Below, piece after piece: positions 1 to 7,962 of a stretch of 52,522 nucleotides of DNA (the first letter of the stretch is position 1; the number at the start of each line of letters is the position of its first letter). A model generated the notes under the pieces. That model did no database searches and had not been told where the DNA came from. It worked only from the letters and a program-made list of their open reading frames with translations. The DNA comes from Sphingomonas sp. PAMC 26605. GTDB lineage: Bacteria; Pseudomonadota; Alphaproteobacteria; Sphingomonadales; Sphingomonadaceae. Where the stretch lies: contig NZ_JH584242.1 of assembly GCF_000241485.1 (NCBI RefSeq), positions 208,386 to 260,907 on the forward strand, read 5' to 3'. The translations under genes were made by a program, and so were the position numbers.

Positions 1-81
1 GACATTGACGAACTCGGCAACGATCTTCTCGACATCTGCTGGCGGCAGATCGGTCCACTCTGCAGCTATAAGTTTGATTAG
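1..81 (+). CDS. C-terminal end of an unidentified protein (partial)
   Basis: Frame 1 is open from the window edge and ends at TAG at 79-81, giving 26 residues that end in CSYKFD. I do not recognise the family. The stop codon lies exactly at the left end of the IS element, but restoring a TA target duplication still leaves TAG, so the insertion need not have changed the protein end. It could be a chance open frame. Confidence 0.35.
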   Translation, partial: DIDELGNDLLDICWRQIGPLCSYKFD

Positions 82-901
82 GCCGTGAACCCATAAACGG
101 GATTCCCAGGATCGGACTTTTCTGTTTCAGGCTCGGTATGAGCCGATATGATCTGACCGACTTTGAGTGGCGTGTGATCGAGCCGCTGTTGCCCAACAAG
201 CCGAGGGGCGTCGCGCGCGTCGATGATCGCCGTGTGTTGAACGGGATCTTCTGGGTGTTGCGGTCGGGCGCGCCGTGGCGCGATCTTCCCGAGCGGTATG
301 GACCGCGCACCACCTGCTACAACCGCTTTTCGCGTTGGCGCAAAGCTGGCGTTTGGGACCGGCTGATGGACGCCATCACGGCGGCGTACGACGGCGACAT
401 CCAGATGATCGACAGCACTTCCATCCGGGCGCACCAGCAGGCTGCGACGGCAAAAAGGGGGATCTGGATCACTGCCTCGGTCGCTCCCGAGGTGGTCTCA
501 CGACCAAGATCCACGCGCTCGTCGATGCGCAAGGGCTCCCGATCCGGCTCAGCCTGACAGCCGGTCAGGCGCACGATGGGCCCGCCGCATACCGGCTGCT
601 GGATCGCCTTGATCCCCGCACCATCGTCCTAGCCGACAAAGCTTATGACGCCGACGGGATCCGCGAACTGATCGAGGCGCAAGGCGCGGTGCCGAACATC
701 CCCGCCAAAGCCAATCGGAAATGGAAACCCTGCTTCAGCAAGGTCCTCTATCGCGAGCGCAACCTGGTCGAGCGCTTCTTCAGCAAGCTCAAGCACTTCC
801 GCCGCATCGCCACCCGATACGACAAACTCGCCGAGAACTTCCTCGCCATGGTCCAACTCGCCTCAATGCGCCTGTGGCTCCGCGCTTATGAGTCTACGGC
901 C
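81..901 (+). mobile_element. IS5-family insertion sequence (IS427-like group)
   Basis: Imperfect terminal inverted repeats are visible: GGCCGTGAACCCATAAACG reads in from 81, and the right end gives GGCCGTAGACTCATAAGCG on the other strand. The body of about 821 bp holds one transposase in two overlapping frames. TA flanks both ends (79-80 and 902-903), as expected for a 2-bp target duplication. Size, ends and frame structure fit IS5/IS427 elements. Confidence 0.85.
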
Positions 902-904
902 TAG
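138..904 (+). CDS. IS5-family transposase made by -1 frameshifting
   Basis: DDE transposase that moves the surrounding element. Frame A (138-557) holds the N-terminal part, beginning MSRYDLTDFEWRVIEPLLP and including the first catalytic Asp region (IQMIDSTSIRAHQ). Frame B (open from 275 to 904) holds the rest, including LTAGQAHDG, the second Asp near VLADKAYD and the C-terminal RNLVERFFSKLKHFRRIATR (Y-2-R-3-E-6-K-like signature). The two join by a -1 shift at the slippery run AAAAAGGGGG (452-461). The stop TAG uses the flanking TA. It looks functional. The join is inferred from family behaviour. Confidence 0.85.
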
Positions 905-1388
905 ATCGGCTCGAACCATGGCGCTTCCTTGTCGAGCCCGTGACAGACGAGCTTCCAACCATCGGGCGATGATTATCGTAGGATGGGCGGCCTGCGCAAT
1001 CCCGACCGATCCCGACTGCCACGGATCAAACCGGGTGGCGGTTATTCACGACCCAATTGGTGAGCCGAATTTTTGGGGCTAGGTCCGCAGGGTTTTGTCA
1101 TGCCTTAAAGGGTGCGCGGAGTTCTGCGACCAGTACGCGCGCGCAGCGTACGGAAACGACCATAATTCGCCTTTAACGCATCGGCTGTCATCCCAATAGC
1201 GGGCGCTCGTACAGATCGCCGATTTGGGCATAAGTTGGCCGTTTACAGATTGAAAAATTGGGAAAGCGGAAGCGGCAGCAGAGATGCTAGCGAATTGCTC
1301 GACTGCCTCATTGTAGATATTTGATATCGGGGCATCGACAAGAATCCCGAATTTTTCTAATGACGTAATAGGTAATCGAGGGTTCTCA
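905..1388 (+). other. Intergenic region with no convincing gene
   Basis: I see no recognisable gene here. A minus-strand open frame (about 1079-1378) reads as plausible protein, but it has no credible start because it would run into the SIR2 gene. It may be the tail of a gene truncated when the defence gene arrived. The promoter of the downstream gene should lie here. I could not assign clear -35/-10 boxes. Confidence 0.3.
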
Positions 1389-4300
1389 ATGAATACGGGC
1401 GATCTGCTCTTCCACGAAAAAGACGGTCTGCTATTTCGACTCTTAGAATCTCTGAAGGATAACACCAAAGAGGTCGTCTTTGTGCTGGGTGCACCGTTGA
1501 CCGCGCCGACCAGCGATCATCGCGGCGTTGCCGACGTGAACGCTGTTGTCGAACTCATTCGTTCAGAGTTTGCGGGCAAAAAACCGCAATTAGACAAGCT
1601 AGATGCCAAGTTGCTCACCGCGGCAAATCGCTACCAAGCAGCGTTTGATTTTCTGGTCGGACGCTTTGGCCAGGATAGCGCCAACGATGTCATTAAGAAG
1701 GCTGTGGCCGAGGCGCTTGTATCGTCGGAGTCGACCACTTCGATGGCCGGGATTACCAGGTTGGATGCGGAGCAGTTAAACGCGCTCGACAACGATCCAT
1801 CGATGTGGTCGCTTAGCCCCGCTGTCGAGGCTTTGGGCAAGTTGATCGCTCGGTTTCCAAAGCGATTTGGCAAACTCGTAATTACCTCAAACTTCGATCC
1901 GCTGATTGAAATTGCGGTGCGAAAGGCTGGCCACCAAGCTTGGCGCACTTCGCTATCGGCTGACGGATCATTCAATACAAGCGCTGCCAGCGGATGCCAG
2001 GTCCTCCATATTCATGGTTATTGGCATGGAAAGGATACGTTGCACACCAGTACGCAGTTGGTGGCGTCACGCCCGACCCTTAAAAACGACCTGCTTGGCT
2101 ACCTAAAGGACAAGCTGGTTGTAGTGATTGCCTATGGTGGATGGCCTGACATTTTTACCGGTGCATTGAGTGGCATCGTAAGCGATGATAATCTTTTCCC
2201 CGATGTCCTGTGGGCCTGCTACGGCGAAAGTCCTCAAATCAGCGACTATCTTCGCTCGGCGCTTGACCCCGGGATTAAGCGGAACAGAGTCACATTTTAT
2301 AACGGCATTGATTGTAATGAACTGTTGCCCGAACTTATAGCCTTGTGGGATGGCGAGGAAGCTGTTGCCATAAAGGAAAATGCAGAGAGCGCAGCCCCGA
2401 CGACCCCAGATAAAACGAGCACCGTTCTATTCCGGCTTGCGCCGCTCGAATGCGATCGGCCACCCAGCATCGACGTTTGGGTGGGTCGCGAAGACGAACT
2501 CCGCGCGCTGGAAACGTCGCCCGCAAAGGTTGTCGTGATCTGCGGCATCGGTGGTGAAGGCAAGTCCGTCTTGGCTTCTCACTACATCGCTTCAATCGGC
2601 TCCGACGAATTGCGGTTCAGCAACTGGGATTGGCGCGATTGCAAGGAGCAGGGCGATCGCATCAAGACCCAAGTTATCCAAGTCGTCACACGCCTCTCGG
2701 GAGGGTGCATTTCTCCAGCGGAAATAGCGCAGAGCGATGACGAGGAGTTGATTGAGATATTGATCACGCAAATGGAAGCGACCAATATTGTCATCGTGCT
2801 AGATAATGTTGACAGCTATATTGATCTCGAAAATAGCATTTTTATTGGATTGCTCGACCGCATCGTACAGAAACTCTCTGCGTCGAGTTCGAGCAGCCGG
2901 CTTATTTTGACATGCCGACCCGACGTGCAATATCCATCGTCATCCATCATCACTCTTCCTCTCCGGGGTGTGTCCGAAGAGGAGGCTATTGAATTATTTG
3001 CCAAGCGGTCGCCAACCTCGCCCGTTAACGAGGACGACATTCGCGACGCGCACAAAATCACCGATGGGCATGCGTTCTGGCTGGACCTGATCGCCGTACA
3101 AGTTACCAAGGTGCCCGGTACTACACTACGGAAGTTTTTGAACGATCTGCGGCGCGGTCGCGAAGGCGGACCTGACATCTTGTCATCCATCTGGGACAAG
3201 CTAGCACCCGCCGAGCGAACGTTGCTAAGGTTCATGGCCGAGGCCGTGCGCCCTGAAACTGCGGAAATGATAGAAAAATTCGTCGCGTCACAATTAAATT
3301 TCCATCGATTCAGACGCGCTTTACGAATTTTGACGACGTTGAACCTCGTTGTCATAAAGCCCGAAACAAACGCGCCCGATCTTTACGACCTGCATCCGTT
3401 AGTACGGCATTTCGTGCGCACAAAATTCGAACGTGATGAGCGCTCCGACTATATTAAGGTCGTCATTACGCAATACGAGCGTATTATTGGTGCCATAGAA
3501 AGCTTCCTTGGCATCAACCTGCCATTTTCAATGATGGAACGTTTTTCGCAAAAGGCGGAATTGGAAATAGCTGCCGGCCAGTACGAGAACGCCTTTGAAA
3601 CTTTGATCAAGGTCGAGCAACCGCTTCTAGGTAGCGGCAACGTCGAGGAATATGTTCGTGTCGCCCGGTTGCTCTTGGAAGCGGTTGACTGGGAAACCGC
3701 CGCCACGACCTATAATACTTTCGACCATGTCGTCGGCTCGACGGCAGCCGCTTTTGAGCAGCTCGGCGAACCCGAAGCGGTCGAAGATCTGCTGCTCAGG
3801 CACGAGGCCACTGTACCGCAGAAGACCGTGCGCTACATTAAGCATTGTGACATGAGGGCATACATAGCTTGGCTGCGTGATGATTACGACGGCGCGATCG
3901 AGTGGGCCACCCGTGGTGTTTCCCTGAAGAAGGACACCAACGTCGATACGAGTTTCGATTGCGAGCATACGCTCGCTCTCGCGCAGCGCGACAGCGGCCA
4001 ACCTGACGTTGCGATAAACTACTTTTTAGGCGCTGACACTTTGGAAGAGTTGATCGCGAGTGACGCTACGCAAGCGCGAGGCGGCACAGTATACGGTAAT
4101 GTCGGTCGGTGCCTGCAACTTATGGGCAAACCCGAACAAGCACTCATTCTCTATCGCTTATCACTCAAAGCTTTGGAGCGAGACACGACGGGGCTAAGTA
4201 GATCCAATCGTGCGTACGGCCGAAAATGGGTCGGTGAATTATTGGCGGGAAAAGGCGACATCGAGAAGGCGGAGGCCTTCTTTTTGGAAGCAGTTAGACT

Positions 4301-4433
4301 TCTCGGCACTTGGGCACCCGTCCGTGTCAAGAAAATCATCGTCGAACTTAACAAACTTCACCCGGAATCTGCTGCTTTGCTCGGCGAAGCTAAAGCCTCA
4401 AAAATTGTATCCGCGTGGATAGCTGAAAACTAA
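1389..4433 (+). CDS. SIR2-STAND-TPR antiphage-type NTPase (Avs5-like)
   Basis: A 1014-residue protein with three parts. Residues about 25-320 resemble a SIR2-like NAD-processing domain, with SNFDPLIEIA near residue 165 and LHIHGYWHG near 206 as the likely Asn/Asp and catalytic His motifs. Residues about 360-640 form a STAND/NB-ARC ATPase with Walker A GIGGEGKS near 385 and Walker B IVIVLDNVD near 467. The C-terminal 350 residues look like TPR helices. Known SIR2-STAND proteins such as Avs5 sense a phage protein through the C-terminus and deplete NAD+. The role here is inferred from this architecture. The ATG at 1389 follows a GAGGG ribosome site. The gene stands alone and has lower GC than its neighbours, which suggests transfer. 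Confidence 0.8.
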   Translation: MNTGDLLFHEKDGLLFRLLESLKDNTKEVVFVLGAPLTAPTSDHRGVADVNAVVELIRSEFAGKKPQLDKLDAKLLTAANRYQAAFDFLVGRFGQDSANDVIKKAVAEALVSSESTTSMAGITRLDAEQLNALDNDPSMWSLSPAVEALGKLIARFPKRFGKLVITSNFDPLIEIAVRKAGHQAWRTSLSADGSFNTSAASGCQVLHIHGYWHGKDTLHTSTQLVASRPTLKNDLLGYLKDKLVVVIAYGGWPDIFTGALSGIVSDDNLFPDVLWACYGESPQISDYLRSALDPGIKRNRVTFYNGIDCNELLPELIALWDGEEAVAIKENAESAAPTTPDKTSTVLFRLAPLECDRPPSIDVWVGREDELRALETSPAKVVVICGIGGEGKSVLASHYIASIGSDELRFSNWDWRDCKEQGDRIKTQVIQVVTRLSGGCISPAEIAQSDDEELIEILITQMEATNIVIVLDNVDSYIDLENSIFIGLLDRIVQKLSASSSSSRLILTCRPDVQYPSSSIITLPLRGVSEEEAIELFAKRSPTSPVNEDDIRDAHKITDGHAFWLDLIAVQVTKVPGTTLRKFLNDLRRGREGGPDILSSIWDKLAPAERTLLRFMAEAVRPETAEMIEKFVASQLNFHRFRRALRILTTLNLVVIKPETNAPDLYDLHPLVRHFVRTKFERDERSDYIKVVITQYERIIGAIESFLGINLPFSMMERFSQKAELEIAAGQYENAFETLIKVEQPLLGSGNVEEYVRVARLLLEAVDWETAATTYNTFDHVVGSTAAAFEQLGEPEAVEDLLLRHEATVPQKTVRYIKHCDMRAYIAWLRDDYDGAIEWATRGVSLKKDTNVDTSFDCEHTLALAQRDSGQPDVAINYFLGADTLEELIASDATQARGGTVYGNVGRCLQLMGKPEQALILYRLSLKALERDTTGLSRSNRAYGRKWVGELLAGKGDIEKAEAFFLEAVRLLGTWAPVRVKKIIVELNKLHPESAALLGEAKASKIVSAWIAEN

Positions 4434-4436
4434 GCC

Positions 4437-4453
4437 GTCGGCAAATCGCCGAC
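4437..4453 (+). terminator. Possible terminator hairpin after the SIR2-STAND gene
   Basis: GTCGGC and GCCGAC form a 6-bp stem with a 5-nt loop three bases after the stop codon. There is no U-tract, so intrinsic termination is uncertain. Confidence 0.35.
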
Positions 4454-4541
4454 GTGTGGCTGACAATATGAACGAACGACTCCTTAATCTGATGGCTGCT
4501 CGATAGCGAACAGTCCGGTTTCCACCAGACCAGGTCATTCC

Positions 4542-4569
4542 TGATGCAAAAATCAAAGATTTTGCATCA
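4542..4569 (+). repeat. 28-bp palindromic site 1 (10-8-10)
   Basis: Arms TGATGCAAAA and TTTTGCATCA are separated by the 8-bp spacer ATCAAAGA. Same geometry as the sites at 5313, 7413 and 7963. The 12-bp half sites surround a 2-bp centre (AA), as in serine-invertase crossover sites. It is a proposed recombination site of the recombinase at 5388, and marks the left edge of the M23-like module. Confidence 0.6.
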
Positions 4570-4821
4570 TCGTGGAGGCTCATAGCGGGTGGTCGCTGAC
4601 GCCCAATAACGGTCAGGGGTCGCGATCAAAACCAGTTTGCTGCCGTCGGTTGATCGGCGTAGCTTCAGCGTATGTTCTTGTTTGTCGCCGCTGCAATCGA
4701 CGCTTTCAATCCGATGACGCTTCCCCAAGTGAAGCCGGCTGTTCATGTCCCGGTAGTCGAACTCGCGCCGGTGTTTCACGAACCCTTCGTCTGCGGTGAG
4801 CATCCATATGGCTCCCTCCAT
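4567..4821 (-). CDS. Small hypothetical protein (tentative)
   Basis: 84 residues, or 79 if it starts at the internal Met of MLTADEGF. It is charged, with no family I recognise, and has good codon use in a GC-rich context. Its stop codon lies in the right arm of palindrome site 1. It overlaps the 5' part of the M23-like gene on the other strand, so the first 50 or so codons of one of the two must be a shadow. Low confidence. Confidence 0.3.
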   Translation of the reverse strand: MEGAIWMLTADEGFVKHRREFDYRDMNSRLHLGKRHRIESVDCSGDKQEHTLKLRRSTDGSKLVLIATPDRYWASATTRYEPPR

Positions 4822-5277
4822 TATGTCGGCGACGCACTGGGCCGAGATTGTGTCATTGTCGGTGGGATCGATCCATCAACAGGTGACGGATTTCCCCGCC
4901 CATTCCGCACGTCGGGCGCAACGAACGCCGACTGGTACGGCTGGCACTCAGCAGTGCACGCGCCGTTTTCAGGGCGCGTCGTCGGAGTCCATGAAAACGC
5001 GCTGGAGAATACGCCCGGTCGATCGGGAAAAGACCTAGCAGGCTACGTCGCCTTCCGGCGAAGCGACGGACTAATGGTCACTTATGCTCACGTTACGAAC
5101 GTGACCGTGAAGGTCGGCGAGACCGTCGTCGCAGGACAGGTCGTGGGCGTCGTTGGGAACAATGGTCATGCCAGAATGCCTCACATCCATATCGGAGCAT
5201 GGCGAGGAACCACGGCGTACCAGATCAGATGGAACCTGTACGCTGAAGGGCGGGTTCCAGCCCTTCAACGCCAATAG
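4672..5277 (+). CDS. M23/LysM-type peptidase-fold protein, possibly inactive
   Basis: 201 residues ending in a lysostaphin-type (M23) beta fold: WHSAVHAPFSGRVV (about 95-108), VTYAHV, then GQVVGVVGNNGHARMPHIHIGAW-like sequence with the HxH zinc motif. The HxH and the YAH histidine are present. The Asp of the usual HxxxD motif (normally GVDxxAP) is not evident, because the matching segment reads SAVHAP. The protein may therefore bind rather than cut peptidoglycan. There is no signal peptide. The start is uncertain: ATG 4672 or ATG 4717, neither with a good ribosome site. The gene fills the module between palindromes 4542 and 5313. Confidence 0.65.
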   Translation: MFLFVAAAIDAFNPMTLPQVKPAVHVPVVELAPVFHEPFVCGEHPYGSLHYVGDALGRDCVIVGGIDPSTGDGFPRPFRTSGATNADWYGWHSAVHAPFSGRVVGVHENALENTPGRSGKDLAGYVAFRRSDGLMVTYAHVTNVTVKVGETVVAGQVVGVVGNNGHARMPHIHIGAWRGTTAYQIRWNLYAEGRVPALQRQ

Positions 5278-5312
5278 CGGCCGGACCGCTGGCCATCAGG
5301 TCCGGTCGTTTG

Positions 5313-5340
5313 TGATGCAAAACTCACAATTTTTGCATCA
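5313..5340 (+). repeat. 28-bp palindromic site 2 (10-8-10)
   Basis: Arms TGATGCAAAA and TTTTGCATCA with spacer CTCACAAT. It lies 35 bp after the M23-like stop codon and 47 bp before the serine recombinase. Its spacer matches that of the 7963 site in reverse (CTCACAGA), so these two are inversely oriented. Confidence 0.6.
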
Positions 5341-5373
5341 GATAAAAAAGCGCATAAAATCCAGTGCTTCCAT

Positions 5374-5396
5374 GATGCATAATTCCGATGCACAAT
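5374..5396 (+). promoter_or_regulatory. Two direct half-sites at the recombinase start
   Basis: GATGCATAAT (5374-5383) and GATGCACAAT (5387-5396) are 13 bp apart and overlap the recombinase start codon. They resemble the half-site GATGCAAAAT of the 28-bp palindromes, which suggests the recombinase binds its own promoter region. Confidence 0.4.
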
Positions 5397-5957
5397 CCGA
5401 GCATGATTTACGGCTATGCCCGCGTCTCATCCAACGGCCAGGATTTGGTGCAGCAGCTCGCCCAACTCGACGCGGCCGGCTGCACGAAGGTCTACCGGGA
5501 GAAGGTCAGCGCGGCGACGGCCGAGCGGCCCCAGCTCAAGCGCGCGATCGGCGCGCTCGATGTCGGCGACGTGCTGATGGTCACTGCAACCGATCGTCTC
5601 GCCCGCAACACCCGTGACCTATTGAACATCCTCTATGCGGTGAAGGAGGCAGGGGCGGGCTTCCGCTCGATCGCAGAGCCGATGGTGGACACCACCTCGC
5701 AGTTCGCGGAGGTCATCATTGCCGTCCTAGGTGTCGCAGCGAGCTATGAGCGTCATCGTATCACTGAGCGCACAGCTGCCGGTAGGGTTCAGGCTAAGGC
5801 CCGTGGCGTGAAGTTCGGCCGGCGTGCTGCCCTTACCCCTCACCAGCAGGCTGAGGCCCTGCAACGGCTCGCACCCGGCGATACGCAGCGCACCGTCGCC
5901 GCTTTGTTGGGCGTAGACCAAGCAACGATATCGAGATTGTCCCGAAGTCAGGGTTGA
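5388..5957 (+). CDS. Serine recombinase of the resolvase/invertase family
   Basis: 189 residues, the usual size of small serine recombinases. The catalytic domain starts GYARVSSNGQ with the nucleophilic Ser near residue 14. DRLARNTRDLL carries the conserved Arg pair, and ASYERHRITERTAAGRVQAKARG is the long E-helix and linker. The C-terminus holds a helix-turn-helix (TVAALLGVDQATISRLSRS). It performs site-specific inversion, deletion or integration. It sits among 28-bp palindromes whose half-sites resemble two elements at its own promoter, so these are its likely targets (inference). Start ATG 5388 (MHNPSMIYG) or the internal ATG 5403. No strong ribosome site is seen. Confidence 0.9.
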   Translation: MHNPSMIYGYARVSSNGQDLVQQLAQLDAAGCTKVYREKVSAATAERPQLKRAIGALDVGDVLMVTATDRLARNTRDLLNILYAVKEAGAGFRSIAEPMVDTTSQFAEVIIAVLGVAASYERHRITERTAAGRVQAKARGVKFGRRAALTPHQQAEALQRLAPGDTQRTVAALLGVDQATISRLSRSQG

Positions 5958-6030
5958 ACGGCTGAAGTTGGTGGAAAGCTGACATTCTCCCGACCCTAAA
6001 GATTTGGCGGTTCCGTACCTTACAGGTCCG

Positions 6031-6300
6031 TCACGACTTTGGGATAACTTCGTATGCCCATGAATGATGCGAGCTAAGGAATTCACTTCCGCCTTCGCGA
6101 TCAGTTAGCTTGGCGAGTATCCAGAACTGAGTTCCCTCGGGGTAGTTTTTGATCAGGCCCTTTGAACATCGGACGCGTAAAGTGGGAGCAAATTGCTGAC
6201 CGGCTACCGGGCGTATGTGCAGGTCGCCATGAAGGCCGGACCCACGTTCCTTGTAGCTCTCGACCATTACCCGAACGGTCGGCTCTTCAGGCTTCGCCAT
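6031..6300 (-). CDS. Hypothetical protein, 89 aa
   Basis: No family recognised. Mixed charged sequence starting MAKPEEPTVRVMVESYKERG, probably a small beta-rich soluble protein. The ATG at 6300 follows a strong GGGGGGAG ribosome site. It is the last gene of a minus-strand group with the lipoprotein (6349-6609) and its coupled small frame. The group lies in the recombinase module between palindromes 5313 and 7413. Confidence 0.6.
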   Translation of the reverse strand: MAKPEEPTVRVMVESYKERGSGLHGDLHIRPVAGQQFAPTLRVRCSKGLIKNYPEGTQFWILAKLTDREGGSEFLSSHHSWAYEVIPKS

Positions 6301-6348
6301 CGTTATTCTCCCCCCTAGTGCTCTGGCGATTCTATATTTTGATACGGC

Positions 6349-6609
6349 CTAGTGCGGTTTAGTTCGGCCAAGGCCGAGTTCGTCGTCGGTCCAAGGGCCG
6401 CAATCTAGGCGCGTCGGATTGTTCATCATTGGAGCGCACGCGCGAACGTCACTGGTTACGGTATCCAGCACATAGACGCGGTTGTTATCGGGTGACCCGA
6501 TCGGGGTCATAACGTAGCGGCCGACAGGCCTCGGGATTGGCGGTGCTGCTTGGTCGCGATGTTGGTCACAAGCGGATAGCAAAAGAGCCGAAACGGCGAC
6601 CCACCTCAC
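6349..6609 (-). CDS. Small lipoprotein, 86 aa
   Basis: The N-terminus MRWVAVSALLLSACDQ is a lipoprotein signal peptide with lipobox LLSAC, so Cys14 would be lipidated after signal peptidase II cleavage. The mature part is about 70 residues, with PMMNNPTRLDCGPW near the end. Function unknown. It starts at GTG 6609, whose GTGA overlaps the stop of an upstream small frame, so the two are probably translationally coupled. A GGAG ribosome site precedes it. Confidence 0.65.
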   Translation of the reverse strand: MRWVAVSALLLSACDQHRDQAAPPIPRPVGRYVMTPIGSPDNNRVYVLDTVTSDVRACAPMMNNPTRLDCGPWTDDELGLGRTKPH

Positions 6610-6776
6610 TCCGGTTTCTCCAACGGCTTATGCTTCACGATCTTGCGCAACCTCTCGCTAAAGCGCGTTTCGTCGGTGTCTAAAATCGTAATAGAGTTAA
6701 CAGGCATGTCGGGAGTAAGCCACGGTAACGGAACGTCCGCAAGTGGTCGTTTGCAGCCCGTCTGCTTGTCGTTCAA
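6606..6776 (-). CDS. Small protein coupled to the lipoprotein gene (56 aa, tentative)
   Basis: A frame starting at TTG 6776 (NDKQTGCKRPL...) ends ...RKIVKHKPLEKPE, with TGA at 6606-6608 overlapping the GTG start of the lipoprotein. The overlap and sensible composition suggest a real gene. A shorter start at the ATG of MPVNSITILD would give 33 residues. No family recognised. Confidence 0.4.
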   Translation of the reverse strand: MNDKQTGCKRPLADVPLPWLTPDMPVNSITILDTDETRFSERLRKIVKHKPLEKPE

Positions 6777-6823
6777 AAGCTGCCTGTCAGCTTCCGGGAG
6801 TCGTGTTCCCGTTGCCAGTAGCT

Positions 6824-6839
6824 AAATGTCGCGACATTT
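6824..6839 (+). promoter_or_regulatory. 16-bp perfect palindrome between divergent genes
   Basis: AAATGTCGCGACATTT is a perfect palindrome in the gap between the minus-strand lipoprotein group and the plus-strand gene at 6876. The position fits an operator for divergent transcription. No cognate regulator is identified. Confidence 0.45.
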
Positions 6840-6875
6840 GCTTGATTTCACGAATACCAATGCCATGCTTGCGCG

Positions 6876-7391
6876 ATGGCAGCAGTATCCAACTTCGAGC
6901 ATCTTACCCGTGCCCCGCATATGCTCTCGTCGCTCGTGGAGGAAGTGTATGACCAGTATGTCGTGAATCTACAAACAGGTGCTAGCACCGTTGATGTGAA
7001 CGGCCTGCGTACTTGCTCAATGGCAATCACCATCATTGCGGCAGGCGTGATCGGCACGTTTGAAGGGATGCTTCAGCAACATTTTATGTGGGGTGACGCC
7101 TACACCGAACTGGACAAGGTGCTTCGCCACAAGGGGCGCGATGACCTCGCTGACCGGTTCCTCGACTATCGTCTGGGGGTCAACGTGCTGAAACATGGCG
7201 TAGGGCGAAGCTATGACACGCTTCTCACCAGACGAGCGGCACTGCCGTTCGTTATGAAGGGAAAGGGTGAGGCGTTCTTTAACGAGGGCGATGTTTCCGA
7301 GGTGGGCGGCTTGGTCGATACTCGCGGTCCGTTTATTCAACACTGCGTCGAGATTATCAACGAGATCAGATGCGTGATCGGCCTCGAATGA
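6876..7391 (+). CDS. Hypothetical protein, 171 aa
   Basis: Mostly helical protein with no signal peptide. One hydrophobic stretch (MAITIIAAGVIGTFEGML) is more likely a buried helix than a membrane segment. The segment YRLGVNVLKHGVGRSYDTLL is reminiscent of HEPN-like or MAE_28990-type proteins, but the R-to-H spacing does not match a classic Rx4-6H motif, so I do not assign it. ATG 6876 has two nearby upstream alternatives (6861, 6864) and no clear ribosome site. The stop is 22 bp before palindrome 7413. Confidence 0.6.
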   Translation: MAAVSNFEHLTRAPHMLSSLVEEVYDQYVVNLQTGASTVDVNGLRTCSMAITIIAAGVIGTFEGMLQQHFMWGDAYTELDKVLRHKGRDDLADRFLDYRLGVNVLKHGVGRSYDTLLTRRAALPFVMKGKGEAFFNEGDVSEVGGLVDTRGPFIQHCVEIINEIRCVIGLE

Positions 7392-7412
7392 CTTGAATTG
7401 GGCGCGAGCTGC

Positions 7413-7440
7413 CGTTGCAAAAGGGAACCCTTTTGCAACA
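7413..7440 (+). repeat. 28-bp palindromic site (GC-rich core variant)
   Basis: Arms CGTTGCAAAA and TTTTGCAACA with spacer GGGAACCC. Most of it forms a perfect 12-2-12 palindrome with centre AA. It keeps the 10-8-10 layout of the other three sites but has its own outer bases, so it could be a diverged crossover site or a simple hairpin terminator for the gene ending at 7391. Confidence 0.5.
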
Positions 7441-7521
7441 ATCGGGGCGGCAGAAAGCGCCCAGGATACGACATTCGAGTCCTGTACGAGCGAACGGCGG
7501 ACGCACCTATATTGCCCTGCT

Positions 7522-7752
7522 CTACCTCGCTAAAATGACGATCTTTGTGGGATCGTCGTCTCCATGCTGCGCCCTAGCTTCGTTCTTGTATCTCTCAAGA
7601 TTGTCTCGGACGTACGCGATTGCCTCCTGACGAGAGACCGCATGCCCGGCATCATTCGAGACATAAGGATCGGGAATGAAAACGTAGCGGTCGATCCCGC
7701 CCCAGTGAGCGGTGAACCGGATTTCGCCGTCGACGGCATCTACGGTATTCAA
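7522..7752 (-). CDS. Hypothetical protein, about 76 aa
   Basis: The sequence (NTVDAVDGEIRFTAHWGGIDRYVFIPDPYV...) has a short beta-rich front and a helical tail with DNLERYKNEARAQHGDDD. It is faintly like DUF1488 proteins, but I do not claim membership. TTG 7752 is chosen because the GGAGGAG ribosome site sits 7 bases before it. The TTG at 7758 would be too close. It is the only clear gene of the module between palindromes 7413 and 7963. Confidence 0.55.
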   Translation of the reverse strand: MNTVDAVDGEIRFTAHWGGIDRYVFIPDPYVSNDAGHAVSRQEAIAYVRDNLERYKNEARAQHGDDDPTKIVILAR

Positions 7753-7769
7753 TTTCAAGCTCCTCCCGC

Positions 7770-7904
7770 ATGCTTGCGGCCGACGCGACTAATAAAAGCT
7801 CAACCCCTGTTCCGCTCAGCATCAACCGGATTCTGGGGGCTACGGGAGCCGCTGGCTACGCCAGAGGACAACGGCAGCTTGCCACCATACTCCAACATCC
7901 GTGA
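7770..7904 (+). CDS. Possible 44-aa small protein
   Basis: ATG at 7770 opens a frame (LAADATNKSSTPVPLSINRI...) ending LATILQHP. The composition is reasonable and it fills the otherwise empty stretch before palindrome 7963. No ribosome site and no family. It may be chance. Confidence 0.2.
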   Translation: MLAADATNKSSTPVPLSINRILGATGAAGYARGQRQLATILQHP

Positions 7905-7962
7905 TCAACAGTGCATCGGATTTACGTATCACAGCAATGCCGAGATTTCGCCGTTCCGAGCA

